64,000 bases of DNA, taken from NCBI RefSeq assembly GCF_002001045.1, contig NZ_MUNR01000012.1:186001-250000 (forward strand), given 5' to 3'. Both the position numbers and the translations under genes were made by a program. Numbering within the stretch: position 1 is the first letter of the stretch; each line of letters begins with the position of its first letter. Positions 38,233 to 47,195 of the stretch are shown here, one piece after another. This stretch comes from Rhodanobacter sp. C01. GTDB lineage: Bacteria > Pseudomonadota > Gammaproteobacteria > Xanthomonadales > Rhodanobacteraceae. The notes under the pieces were generated by a model. It saw only the letters and a program-made list of their open reading frames with translations. It was not told the DNA's origin and searched no databases.

Positions 38233-38831
38233 ATACCCACGTTACACCTGCGATCTATGGGCTGCTGCTTTCCGGCGGCGCCAGCCGGCGCATGCAGCGC
38301 GACAAGGCGCAACTCGCCTATGCCGGCCAGCCGCAATTGTTGCGCGCCTGGCACCTGTTGGAAGCTGTGACGGAACGAGCTTTTCTTTCGGTACGTGCCG
38401 AACAGCGTGACGATCCGCTCCGGGCAGGCCTGCCGCAGCTCGTCGATCGCTACGAGGCGATCGGACCGGCCGCAGGCATTCTCACAGCGCAGGAGGCCTA
38501 TCCGGATGTTGCATGGCTGGTCATCGCCTGCGACTTGCCGCTGCTGGATCAGGCCACGCTGCAGACGCTGCTCGATGCACGTGATGCAAGCGGCGATGCC
38601 ACCGCCTTCAACAGCCGCTTTGATGGACTGCCCGAGCCGCTGTGTGCGCTGTGGGAACCCTCCAGCCATGGACTGCTCAAGCAACGCGTTGGCGGTGGCA
38701 GCTATTGCCCGCGCAAGGCGCTGATCCTCTCACGCACGAAACTTCTGCCGGCGCCGGGCGACGCCCTGGACAACATCAATACCCCGGAAGAATTTGAACA
38801 GATGCATCAGCAGATCGAGACGACGTCATGA
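38229..38831 (+). CDS. mobA: Molybdenum cofactor guanylyltransferase MobA
   Basis: The 200-residue protein has the nucleotidyltransferase loop LLLSGGASRRMQRDKAQL and the metal-binding VIACDLPLL. MobA attaches GMP to the cofactor to give MGD, the form used by the YdeP-like enzyme. It overlaps moaC and moaD by 4 nt each, so the whole block is one translational unit. A MocA-like paralogue at 44675-45304 would supply the CMP form. Confidence 0.92.
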   Translation: MNTHVTPAIYGLLLSGGASRRMQRDKAQLAYAGQPQLLRAWHLLEAVTERAFLSVRAEQRDDPLRAGLPQLVDRYEAIGPAAGILTAQEAYPDVAWLVIACDLPLLDQATLQTLLDARDASGDATAFNSRFDGLPEPLCALWEPSSHGLLKQRVGGGSYCPRKALILSRTKLLPAPGDALDNINTPEEFEQMHQQIETTS

Positions 38832-39070
38832 TGACCGTTACCTTGCAGTACTACGCCCAACTGCGAGAGCAGGCGCGCACCAGCGGTGAACAGGTCAGCA
38901 CGTCGGCAACCTCACTGCATGATTTGTATGAGGAGCTGCGCGCCCGGCACGGTTTCAGCTTGTCGTCCGATGCGCTCAAGGTGGCCGTGAATGCCCAGTT
39001 CAGTGACTGGAATCGGGCGCTGCGCGATGGTGACACGGTCGTCTTCATTCCACCGGTGGCCGGCGGATGA
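38828..39070 (+). CDS. moaD: Molybdopterin synthase sulfur carrier subunit MoaD
   Basis: The 80-residue ubiquitin-fold protein ends in the functional Gly-Gly (VAGG). In the cell the C-terminus is adenylated by MoeB, thiocarboxylated, and used by MoaE to build the dithiolene. The next gene encodes both MoaE and a MoeB-rhodanese module in one chain and overlaps moaD by 4 nt, so carrier and all its partners are made together. Confidence 0.95.
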   Translation: MMTVTLQYYAQLREQARTSGEQVSTSATSLHDLYEELRARHGFSLSSDALKVAVNAQFSDWNRALRDGDTVVFIPPVAGG

Positions 39071-40635
39071 AACACTTCAGCCTCGCCAGCGACGCCATCG
39101 ATCTCGCCGGGTTGCACGCATCGCTGCAACATCCCGGTAGCGGCGGCTACTGTGCCTTCGAGGGCTGGGTGCGCAACAGCAACGAGGGGCGCGCGGTCCA
39201 TGGCCTTGAGTACGAGGCATATGCCGAGCTGGCGCTGGCCGAAGGCGAACGCATCGTCGAGGAAGCCATCGCGCGTTACGGCGTGAACGCCGCGCATTGC
39301 ATGCATCGCACCGGGAATCTGGCGATTGGCGAGCTGGCGGTATGGATCGGTGTGTCGTCCGCGCATCGCGATGAAGCCTTTCGTGCCTGCCGCTACATCA
39401 TCGACGAGATCAAGCACCGTCTTCCGATCTGGAAGAAGGAACACTACGTCGATGGGGATACCGCCTGGGTTGCTTGCGCGCACACATATCGCGAGCACGA
39501 GCACGAACATCACCATGGGCATGATCATGCGCACGAGCGGGCCGCGTCATTCGTGCCGGACTACTCGCGCCAGACGCGCCTGCGCGAAGTCGGCGAAGCC
39601 GGGCAGGCGAAGCTGGCCGCGGCACGCGTGCTGGTGATCGGTGCCGGCGGTCTCGGCTGCCCCGTGCTGGCCTACCTTGCCGGGGCCGGTGTTGGAACGC
39701 TGGGTATCGTCGACGGCGATCGCCTTGATGCAAGCAACCTGCACCGGCAGACGCTTTACGACGCTCGCGACATCGGCGAACGCAAGGTGGAACTGGCCTC
39801 GCGACGTATCGCTGCACTGAATCCAACCGTCGCTGTGCATACCTATGCCGAACCACTGCACGCCGACAACATCGTCGAGGTATTCGGGCAATACGACCTG
39901 GTGGTGGAGTGCACCGATGATCTGGGCAGCCGCTATCTCAGCAATGATGCCGCGATGCTTACCGGCATCCCGCTGATCCTGGCCAGCGTCTATCAATATG
40001 AAGGCCAGTTGCAGGTGGTCACGGCCAAGCCGGGGGATCCATGCCTGCGTTGCCTGTGGCCGCAGGAACCGGCAGCCGGTGTAGCCGGCAGTTGCATCGA
40101 GTCCGGGGTGCTCGGTCCGGTGCCCGGCGTGCTTGGCAGCATGCAGGCGATCGAGGCACTGAAACTGTTGCTCGATCTGCCACGCCCGACCGACCATGCG
40201 TTGCTGCTGATCAACCTGCTCGATGGCACCAGCCAGCGTTTGCCGATCGATGCCAACCAAGGTTGTGCCATGCATGGCGGCTGTGCCGAGGCAGCGCGTC
40301 GCGGATTGGCCATGGTGCAGGCTACGCACGATGTAGATCTCGTGTTTGGCGATCTCGATGCCGCCATCGCCGCGGGTTACGCGCTGGTCGATGTGCGCGA
40401 AGCGGAGGAGATCGCGGTGCAACCCTTGCACGTGCCATCGCGGTGGATACCTTCCGCGTTGATCGGCGAACGTGCCACCGAGCTGGCTACGGGACCGGTG
40501 TTGCTGGTCTGCGCGACCGGTCGCCGAAGTGGCGCGGCCGCACGCCTGTTGCGCGGGCAGGGCATGCTCAACATTTATTCGCTGGCGGTTGGTGTGGCGG
40601 CCCTGGCACCGCAGCGCGATCGCGTTGCGAGTTGA
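39067..40635 (+). CDS. MoaE-MoeB-rhodanese trifunctional fusion
   Basis: The 522-residue protein joins three enzymes. Residues 1-140 are MoaE, the large subunit of molybdopterin synthase, with the active-site segment PIWKKEHY at 120-127. Residues 143-157 form a linker almost wholly of His, Glu, Asp, Gly and Ala. Residues 160-410 are a MoeB E1 domain: nucleotide loop GAGGLG at 192-197, SNLHRQ at 223-228, zinc pair CLRC at 326-329 and a second pair C400/C406. Residues 425-520 are a rhodanese with Cys482 in CATGRRS. It could activate, sulfurate and use MoaD on one chain. The 4-nt overlap with moaD supports this. Confidence 0.93.
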   Translation: MKHFSLASDAIDLAGLHASLQHPGSGGYCAFEGWVRNSNEGRAVHGLEYEAYAELALAEGERIVEEAIARYGVNAAHCMHRTGNLAIGELAVWIGVSSAHRDEAFRACRYIIDEIKHRLPIWKKEHYVDGDTAWVACAHTYREHEHEHHHGHDHAHERAASFVPDYSRQTRLREVGEAGQAKLAAARVLVIGAGGLGCPVLAYLAGAGVGTLGIVDGDRLDASNLHRQTLYDARDIGERKVELASRRIAALNPTVAVHTYAEPLHADNIVEVFGQYDLVVECTDDLGSRYLSNDAAMLTGIPLILASVYQYEGQLQVVTAKPGDPCLRCLWPQEPAAGVAGSCIESGVLGPVPGVLGSMQAIEALKLLLDLPRPTDHALLLINLLDGTSQRLPIDANQGCAMHGGCAEAARRGLAMVQATHDVDLVFGDLDAAIAAGYALVDVREAEEIAVQPLHVPSRWIPSALIGERATELATGPVLLVCATGRRSGAAARLLRGQGMLNIYSLAVGVAALAPQRDRVAS

Positions 40636-40649
40636 TCCTTGGCGTGTCC

Positions 40650-41903
40650 ATGATCGAGTACACCGACGCCCTGCAACGCCTGCTCGCACAAGCCGTGCGG
40701 CTGCCCCCCGAACGTTGTCCGGTGGACCAGGCGTTAGGGCGAATCACGGCAGCCGCGATTCGCAGTCCACTGGCGTTGCCGACGTTCGACCATGCGGCCA
40801 TGGACGGCTATGCCTTGCGGGTGCAGGAGCCGCTGGCACCTGGTTCGGAACATGCCGTGCAGGGTTCACAGGCTGCAGGAGATCCTGCCGGTGCAGCCAC
40901 CGGCGACGCCTGCGAAATCATGACCGGCGCACGGCTGCCGGACGGCCTGAACAGCGTGATCGCCGTGGAAAACACGCAGCTCCTGGCCACGCACGCCGAC
41001 GGCATGCCAGCGCGCATCCGCCTGCTGCAGGCACTGGATGTCGGACAAAACGTCCGCCATGCCGGCTCCGATGTGGCGATGGGAAGTGAGGTCATCGGCC
41101 CTGGTATACGCATCGATGCCGCGCACGTGATGCTGTTGGCGGCGCTGGGCATCGGGTCGATCGCTGTCGCACGCCGCCCGCGTGTGGCGATCATCTGCAC
41201 CGGCAAGGAACTGCAGGCCGACCGTTCGCAGCCGCTGCAGGCCGAGCACATTCACAATTCCAATGGCCCCTACCTTGTTGCGGCGCTGGGCGAGGCCGGG
41301 GCGCATGTGCACTCGTGCGTGACGGTTGACGATACCGCGGTGACCTATGCCGACGCTCTCGCGCGGGCACTCGATGCTGGCGTGGACCTGGTACTCAGCA
41401 CCGGCGCCGTATCGATGGGACGTTATGACTTTGTGCCCGAACTACTTCGCGACTTGGGCGCTGAACTGTTGTTCCACGGTGTGGCGATGCGTCCCGGCAA
41501 ACCGCTGTTATGCGCGCGACTGGCGCAAGGTCCGCTTCTGCTGGCGTTGCCCGGCACGCCGATGGCGGTCGCGGCGGCGATGCGCTTCTTCGTTGCGCCG
41601 GTGCTGCGCACGATGCTGGGGCAGGGTTCGGAGCCAGCGCTTCATGCCGTGCTGGATACGCCACAACAGCCCAAGTCCGGCCTGCGCCATTTCCTGCGCG
41701 CCACCTTGCATCTGGGCGACGATGGCCGGCTTCACGCCCGCGTGCTGCCGCAGCAGCAACCGTTTCGCATCTATCCCTACACCGAGAGCGGCGCCTGGGT
41801 GGTGTTGCCCGAACATGCCGGGGACTGCGGTGAAGGTTCGATCGTGGAGGTCGCAAGCCTGGCGCATGGCCAGCCGCCACGTATCGATCGCGCGCCATCC
41901 TGA
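40650..41903 (+). CDS. moeA: MoeA-family molybdenumtransferase, second copy
   Basis: The 417-residue protein has the MoeA domains: LPTFDHAAMDGYAL, DACEIMTGARLPDG, the MoCF loop LVLSTGAVSMGRYDFVPELL, and RPGKPLLCA with LALPGTPMA. It differs from the first copy in lacking Asn in the usual PGNP (PGTP here). The ATG at 40650 is 14 nt after the fusion gene; the frame is open further upstream inside that gene without family similarity. Which copy acts on molybdenum cannot be told. Confidence 0.9.
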   Translation: MIEYTDALQRLLAQAVRLPPERCPVDQALGRITAAAIRSPLALPTFDHAAMDGYALRVQEPLAPGSEHAVQGSQAAGDPAGAATGDACEIMTGARLPDGLNSVIAVENTQLLATHADGMPARIRLLQALDVGQNVRHAGSDVAMGSEVIGPGIRIDAAHVMLLAALGIGSIAVARRPRVAIICTGKELQADRSQPLQAEHIHNSNGPYLVAALGEAGAHVHSCVTVDDTAVTYADALARALDAGVDLVLSTGAVSMGRYDFVPELLRDLGAELLFHGVAMRPGKPLLCARLAQGPLLLALPGTPMAVAAAMRFFVAPVLRTMLGQGSEPALHAVLDTPQQPKSGLRHFLRATLHLGDDGRLHARVLPQQQPFRIYPYTESGAWVVLPEHAGDCGEGSIVEVASLAHGQPPRIDRAPS

Positions 41904-41926
41904 GCCGGACCACGGAGCATTTGCAT

Positions 41927-42277
41927 ATGAAATTGCAGATCGAAGCCCAGCACGTGCGGATCCGCATCGATGAAGACGAGCTGACGCGCTTGCTCGCCGG
42001 CAACGTCGTTGCAGGGCATACGCAATTCGCCAAGGCCTTCATGATGCACTTCACGCTGCGATTGCAGCACGAGGTCGAACCGGTGCTCACCGGTTACACC
42101 GATGCCTGGCAGATCGGACTACCTGAAGCCGCGGTTCGCGAGCATGCGGCGCGTCTGCCAACGCGCGATGGATTGCGCTACCTGTTGCCGTGCGAGCAGG
42201 GCGTCGACGCGCTGGAGTTGTTGTTCGATGTGGATGTCCGCGACAGCGTGCGTCGGCGGCACGGGTCGAAACCCTGA
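41927..42277 (+). CDS. Small uncharacterised protein of the molybdenum operon
   Basis: The 116-residue soluble product begins MKLQIEAQHVRIRIDEDEL, and a GGAG lies 11 nt before the ATG at 41927. It has one cysteine, no membrane segment and no catalytic motif I know. Similar short proteins starting MKx(I/L)xxxxxRxR sit beside molybdenum-cofactor genes in other bacteria, but that is memory only. It is the last gene of the plus-strand operon, 23 nt after moeA, and converges with the YdeP-like gene. Confidence 0.65.
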   Translation: MKLQIEAQHVRIRIDEDELTRLLAGNVVAGHTQFAKAFMMHFTLRLQHEVEPVLTGYTDAWQIGLPEAAVREHAARLPTRDGLRYLLPCEQGVDALELLFDVDVRDSVRRRHGSKP

Positions 42278-42302
42278 CCGACAGTTTTACCCGCCAGACG
42301 CA

Positions 42303-44600
42303 TCAAGATGTTGCTGGCTGCGCCGCCACAATCCGCACTGGCACTGATTTGTAGGAAGGCGTTCCCGAGCGGGCGTCGTAATTCTCCAGCGCAACCAGCG
42401 CATTGCCCTCCGGGTAATACATTGCGACGGAGCCTTCGGCGATGGGGTAGGCCACCGCGGTGTAGCCGCGAACGGTAAGTGGTGTAGTCCCCGCTTTGCC
42501 GACAGCTTCAACGTCGATCAGGTCGCCGTGCTGCAGCCCACGCGCGGCCAGATCGCTGGCATGGATGAAGATCACGTCGCGCCGGCCGGTGATGCCACGG
42601 TAGCGATCGTCCATGCCGTAAATGGTGGTGTTGTACTGGTCGTGCGAGCGCAAGGTGGTCAAGGTCAGCGTGCCCTCGGGGCCGCTCCGGTCTTCGTCCA
42701 GCCCGCGCGCGAGCAGGAAATGCGCGCGCTTGTCGGGCGTGTCCCATACGCCGTCGGATGCAGCGACGGGCAACCGGAAACCACCCGGCACGCGCACGCG
42801 CTCGTTGAAGCGCTCGAAGATCGGAAACACCGCTTCGATCGCGTCGCGGATACGGTCGTAGTCTTCGATGAAGGCTTCCCATTCCACCCGGGAATCGGGC
42901 AGTGTGGCCCTGGCCATGGAAGCAACAATGGCAGGCTCGGATTTCAGCAGCGGGCCCGCGGGTTTCAGGCGGCCGGCGGAAGCGTGCACCATCGACATGG
43001 AGTCCTCCACCGTGACCGACTGCGGGCCGCCAGCCTGCACGTCCAGCTCGGTGCGGCCAAGGCAGGGCAGCAGGATCGACTCGCGCGCCAGGATCAGGTG
43101 CGAGCGATTGAGCTTGGTTGCGATATGCACGGCCAGGTCGAGCTTGGCCATGGCGGCAAACGTGGCCGCCGGATCGGACATCGCGACCGCCAGGTTGCCA
43201 CCGAGACAGAGCAGAACGCGCGAGCGTCCATCTCGGATCGCCTTAACTGCCTCCACGGCATCGTGTCCATGCGCGACCGGCGGTTCGAAGCCGAAGCGCT
43301 TGCGGATGCCATCGTTCAGCGCCTTGTTCGGCTTTTCAGTGATGCCGACGGTGCGGTCGCCCTGCACGTTGGAATGGCCGCGCACCGGGCAGATGCCGGC
43401 GCCTTCGCGACCGATATTGCCGCGCATCAGCAGCAGGTTGGCGATCTGCTGCACGTTCTCGGTGCCGTGGCTGTGCTGGGTAATGCCCATGCCATAGGCG
43501 ACGATCACGCGTCGGGCTTTCGCGTACACCGCAGCGGCAGCCTCGATATCGGCACGTGTAAGACCGGCCTTGCGTTCGATCGCTTCCCACCGGGTGTGCC
43601 GAAGATCCGCAACCAGGGCATCGAAACCGGTGGTGTTGGCCGCAATGAAATCATGGTCGATCGTGCCGGCACGGCCGGCGGCACGCTCAGCCTCGTCGGT
43701 ATCAAGCAGGTATTTCATCATGCCCTTGAGCACAGCCACGTCGCCGCCGACTTTCACCTTGTAATAGGTCGAAGCAATCGGCGTGGACTTGCCGGTGAGC
43801 ATCTCGACCGGGTCTTGCGGCGCGGTAAAGCGTTCCAGACCACGCTCCGGCATGGGATTGAACACAATGATCGGCACGCCGCGCAGTGACACCTCGCGCA
43901 GGGTGGAAAGCATGCGCGGGTGGTTGGTGCCCGGGTTGTGGCCGAACGAGAACAGCGCATCGCAGCGGCCGAAATCCTCCAGCGTGACCGTGCCCTTGCC
44001 GACGCCGATGGATTCGGGAAGGCCGACGCTGGTCGCTTCGTGGCACATGTTCGAGCAATCGGGGAAGTTGTTGGTGCCGTATTCCCGTGCGAACAACTGA
44101 TACAGGAAAGCCGCCTCATTCGAGGCGCGGCCCGAGGTGTAGAACTCCACCATGTTCGGGTCGGGCTGAGCGCGCAGGGTCGCGCCGATGCGCTGCATGG
44201 CTTCGTCCCAGCTCACTTCGACAAAGGTATCGGTAGCTTGGTCGTAGGCCATGGGATGCGTGAGCCGGCCTTCGTTCTCTAGCGCGTGGTCGTGCCAGGT
44301 CCAGAGCTCGCTGACCGTGTGCTGGGCAAAGAATTCCGGCGTGGTGCGCTTGGAGGTGGCCTCCCAGGTCACCGCCTTGGCGCCGTTCTCGCAGAACTCG
44401 AACGAGGAGGTGTGTTTTGGGTCAGGCCATGCACAACCGGGACAGTCGAAGCCGGTGGGCTGGTTCACCCGGTGCAACGCGCGGGTTTCGCGCACCGGTG
44501 CCATCTGCTCTCGCACGGCGCGCGCTACCGCACCCAACGCACCCCAGCCGCCGGCAGGTGCCTCATAGTCGCTGACCCCGGGAACCTTCTTCTCGCTCAT
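42303..44600 (-). CDS. ydeP: YdeP-like bis-MGD molybdoenzyme (FdhF/YdeP family)
   Basis: The 765-residue protein resembles E. coli YdeP throughout: GGWGALGAVARAVREQM, FDCPGCAWPDPKH, VEFYTSGRASNEAAFLYQLFAREYG, NNFPDCSNMCHE, GMGITQHSHGTENVQQ and RSHDQYNTTIYGMDDRYRG. YdeP is a formate-dehydrogenase-like oxidoreductase linked to acid resistance in E. coli; its reaction is unknown. The N-terminal cluster motif of classical formate dehydrogenases is reduced to CPGC plus a distant Cys. FdhD and MobA of this island could mature it. Start choice is uncertain: ATG at 44600 and ATG at 44612 are both possible. It is transcribed opposite to the moa operon. Confidence 0.9.
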   Translation of the reverse strand: MSEKKVPGVSDYEAPAGGWGALGAVARAVREQMAPVRETRALHRVNQPTGFDCPGCAWPDPKHTSSFEFCENGAKAVTWEATSKRTTPEFFAQHTVSELWTWHDHALENEGRLTHPMAYDQATDTFVEVSWDEAMQRIGATLRAQPDPNMVEFYTSGRASNEAAFLYQLFAREYGTNNFPDCSNMCHEATSVGLPESIGVGKGTVTLEDFGRCDALFSFGHNPGTNHPRMLSTLREVSLRGVPIIVFNPMPERGLERFTAPQDPVEMLTGKSTPIASTYYKVKVGGDVAVLKGMMKYLLDTDEAERAAGRAGTIDHDFIAANTTGFDALVADLRHTRWEAIERKAGLTRADIEAAAAVYAKARRVIVAYGMGITQHSHGTENVQQIANLLLMRGNIGREGAGICPVRGHSNVQGDRTVGITEKPNKALNDGIRKRFGFEPPVAHGHDAVEAVKAIRDGRSRVLLCLGGNLAVAMSDPAATFAAMAKLDLAVHIATKLNRSHLILARESILLPCLGRTELDVQAGGPQSVTVEDSMSMVHASAGRLKPAGPLLKSEPAIVASMARATLPDSRVEWEAFIEDYDRIRDAIEAVFPIFERFNERVRVPGGFRLPVAASDGVWDTPDKRAHFLLARGLDEDRSGPEGTLTLTTLRSHDQYNTTIYGMDDRYRGITGRRDVIFIHASDLAARGLQHGDLIDVEAVGKAGTTPLTVRGYTAVAYPIAEGSVAMYYPEGNALVALENYDARSGTPSYKSVPVRIVAAQPATS

Positions 44601-44674
44601 GACCGTAACCATGCTGACCGACTCGATCAAGGATATTACGCCGACGATTCAGATCATGTGATCACCGCCAGGCA

Positions 44675-45304
44675 TCAACGGGAACTGTCGGTTGCCAGCC
44701 AATCACGTACGCGCTGAAGATCTTGCGGCGTATCGATGTCGATGCCGTTGGTCGAGGCGAATCGCTCCACACGCGCCGCTTCCCGCTCGATCAAGGCATG
44801 TGCGCCGCGCGCCCCTGATAACGCCATCAATGCCGTGAAGCAGTCGCGCGGAAACAGCACCGGTGGCCCGGATACACCGTCCTGTTCGGTGACGAGTAGA
44901 CGCTCGGGCGCCTCCGCGTGCCGCTGCAGCATTTGCTGGATCAGCACGGTTGCCAACAGCGGCTGATCAGCCAGGCACAGGAGTGCCGCAGAAGCTTGCG
45001 GAAACGAGGCATCTACACCGCGAATCCCGGTAGCGAGCGAGCTGCCCATACCGTCCTGCCAGCCAGCATGACGGATGATCTGCAGCGGCAAATCGTCGAG
45101 CACGGCCTCGACCTGTTCGGCATGGGCCCCGGTAACCACGATGACCGGTACGCGTTGCTCCAGCGCAACCCGCGCGACGCGGCGCACCATTGGCTGGCCC
45201 GCGATCTCGACCAATTGCTTGATCCCGCCATAACGCCGGCCTTCACCTGCTGCCAGCAGCACGATGACCGGCGATGTCGGGCTGTGCTGTGAAGCGATCG
45301 TCAA
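44675..45304 (-). CDS. mocA: MocA-like molybdenum cofactor cytidylyltransferase
   Basis: The 209-residue nucleotidyltransferase has the loop IVLLAAGEGRRYGGIKQL, LCLADQPLL and GPPVLFPRDCF. MocA attaches CMP to the cofactor for xanthine-oxidase-type enzymes, here probably the IorAB-like pair at 46692-49468. It overlaps the XdhC-like gene by 4 nt, forming a maturation pair. Similar proteins are often annotated only as MobA-like NTP transferases, so the nucleotide is inferred. Confidence 0.85.
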   Translation of the reverse strand: MTIASQHSPTSPVIVLLAAGEGRRYGGIKQLVEIAGQPMVRRVARVALEQRVPVIVVTGAHAEQVEAVLDDLPLQIIRHAGWQDGMGSSLATGIRGVDASFPQASAALLCLADQPLLATVLIQQMLQRHAEAPERLLVTEQDGVSGPPVLFPRDCFTALMALSGARGAHALIEREAARVERFASTNGIDIDTPQDLQRVRDWLATDSSR

Positions 45305-46392
45305 TGGATGGCGCCTTCGTTGTTGCGCAGTGGGCCGCCGCTGCGGTGGTTGATCACCGCCATGATTTCCGCGGCAATCGCCAGAGCGATTTCTACGGGT
45401 GTTTCCGAGCCGATATCCAGGCCTGCGGGTGCATGTACGTGCAGGCCGGCAAGTGCTGGGGTGCTACGCATGCGCGTAACACGCTCACGCGATCCGAGTG
45501 CACCGATATAGGCCGCCGGTGCGCCGCGCAAGGCACCCAGGTAGGCGATATCCTGCTCAAGATTGTGCGTCATCACCACGACCGAACTTTGCGCATCGAG
45601 CGGCAACGCACTGCGCAAGTTGCCTGGCGTTGCGCAAACCGTGTGTAACCCGGCCGGCAGATGCGTCGCCTGCAGGCGTGCCGGGTCATGATCGACCAGG
45701 GTCGTCTGCCAGCCCAATGCCCTGGCCAGTGGCAACAAGGCACGCGCGGCGGCACTGCTGCCGATCACGACCAGTGCATGCGGCGGTACGATGGACTCCA
45801 CCAGCACATCGACCACGCCTCGCGCGGATGGCAGGCGCAGCGTGATGGAGCTTTTGTTCGTCGCCGCCGCGATGGTGTCGACGACGGACTGGGTCAACGC
45901 GGGATCAGCCATATCGTCATGCAACACGAGGTGTTCGCTCCACAACACCCGCTGTGGCATCACCACCACGCCATCGATGGCGAACAAGGTGGCCATGTGG
46001 GCGCAACGCCGATCACTGTGGCATTGTGCCAGGGCATCGGCAAAGTCCGTGGCATGCGTCGTTGCCAGCGGTTCGATCAATACTTCAAGTTCACCGCCGC
46101 AGCCCATCTCCATCAACACATCGAGACCTGAATCCGCGTTGTAGCGAATCAGGCTTGGAAGGGTGCTGGCAATGACCTCCTGTGCACGCACCACGATGTC
46201 GCGTTGCGGGCAACCGCCGGATAGCTCGCAGACCACACGCCCATCGCCCAGCACGAGCATATGTGTGCCGGGGCGCCGAAAGGTGGAGCCGCGAGTGCGG
46301 GTCAGCGTTGCCAGTGCAGCCTTGGATGATGTGTCGCGGCGCAACGCAAGCAATGCGTCAATCAGGGTGCTCAGTTCGTGCGCCGAATTCAT
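45301..46392 (-). CDS. xdhC: XdhC-family molybdoenzyme maturation factor
   Basis: The 363-residue protein has the XdhC/CoxI N-terminal domain (ALATLTRTRGSTFRRPG, CELSGGCPQRDIV) and a C-terminal Rossmann-like domain (HALVVIGSSAAARALLPLARALGW, VVMTHNLEQDIAYL). XdhC binds the cofactor and promotes its sulfuration and insertion into xanthine-oxidase-type enzymes. It diverges from the IorA-like gene across about 300 nt, and both are likely part of the same functional unit. Confidence 0.9.
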   Translation of the reverse strand: MNSAHELSTLIDALLALRRDTSSKAALATLTRTRGSTFRRPGTHMLVLGDGRVVCELSGGCPQRDIVVRAQEVIASTLPSLIRYNADSGLDVLMEMGCGGELEVLIEPLATTHATDFADALAQCHSDRRCAHMATLFAIDGVVVMPQRVLWSEHLVLHDDMADPALTQSVVDTIAAATNKSSITLRLPSARGVVDVLVESIVPPHALVVIGSSAAARALLPLARALGWQTTLVDHDPARLQATHLPAGLHTVCATPGNLRSALPLDAQSSVVVMTHNLEQDIAYLGALRGAPAAYIGALGSRERVTRMRSTPALAGLHVHAPAGLDIGSETPVEIALAIAAEIMAVINHRSGGPLRNNEGAIH

Positions 46393-46691
46393 CAGTCATG
46401 TCACCAGCTAGGGTGGGGGCAGCGGAATTTGCACGAAACACAAGACCTTTCAAATCAAGGTTTCAGTCTAGCGCGACATTTGTTCATGGATGCCCCATTC
46501 GGGTATCGCGTGCTGGCGCCTATGGGTATACGGTACTTTTACGTATGTGTTGCTGAAATGGTGATTCACGGGCGCATATTATGGGGACGGGCTTTGGGGT
46601 GGGTGCCAAAGTGGCTCGATGGTTTGCGGTCTTTGTCGCCAAGTTGCCAAGTGTCGTTTTCCCGGATTCTCTACGCTGAGTGGAGGTACCT
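46393..46691. other. Divergent gap between xdhC and the IorA-like gene
   Basis: These 299 bases must carry two promoters. A TATTAT at about 46576-46581 could be a -10, but its -35 is poor. An inverted ATACG-N8-CGTAT repeat lies near 46528-46545. Short frames present here have no family features. Confidence 0.35.
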
Positions 46692-47195
46692 ATGTTGTCC
46701 TTGTCCGTTAACGGCGAGTCGCATTCGGTCGATGTTCCCGCTGATATGCCTCTGCTCTGGGTCTTGCGGGACGTCATAGGGCTGACCGGTACCAAGTTTG
46801 GATGCGGCATCGCTCAATGCGGTGCATGCACGGTGCACCTGGATGGCCAGCCGGTCCGTTCGTGCGTGCTCCCGGTCGGATCGATCGGTGACAAGACCAT
46901 CACCACCATCGAAGCCATCGGCAATACGCCCAGCGGGCAACAGATCCAGCAGGCGTGGCTGGATGTAGATGTCGTGCAGTGCGGCTACTGCCAGTCAGGG
47001 CAGATCATGTCGGCGGCGGCCTTGCTCAAGCGATCGCCGAATCCCAGCGACGCAGATATCGATGCAGCCATGTCCGGCAACATCTGCCGCTGCGGTACTT
47101 ACGTGCGTATCCGCGCGGCCATCAAGCAGGCGGCAACGGGCAAGCTCGACATCCTGCAGACGATCGTTACCTCGCCCGAGGGATCCGCGTCATGA
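46692..47195 (+). CDS. [2Fe-2S] subunit of an IorAB-type molybdenum hydroxylase
   Basis: The 167-residue protein holds two [2Fe-2S] clusters: a plant-ferredoxin-type motif ([15 protein letters not shown] then C at RSCVLPV) and the helical-domain cluster ([10 protein letters not shown] and NICRCGTY). It matches the small subunit of isoquinoline 1-oxidoreductase or aldehyde dehydrogenases of the xanthine-oxidase family. It passes electrons from the Mo site to the cytochrome encoded downstream. GGAGG precedes the ATG at 46692. It overlaps the large subunit by 4 nt. Confidence 0.93.
   Translation: MLSLSVNGESHSVDVPADMPLLWVLRDVIGLTGTKFGCGIAQCGACTVHLDGQPVRSCVLPVGSIGDKTITTIEAIGNTPSGQQIQQAWLDVDVVQCGYCQSGQIMSAAALLKRSPNPSDADIDAAMSGNICRCGTYVRIRAAIKQAATGKLDILQTIVTSPEGSAS

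Noticed and set aside
39521..39535. Simple-sequence repeat in the His-rich linker as a sequencing artefact
   Set aside because: The frame is open on both sides, codons vary, and MoaE and MoeB motifs flank it in the same frame.
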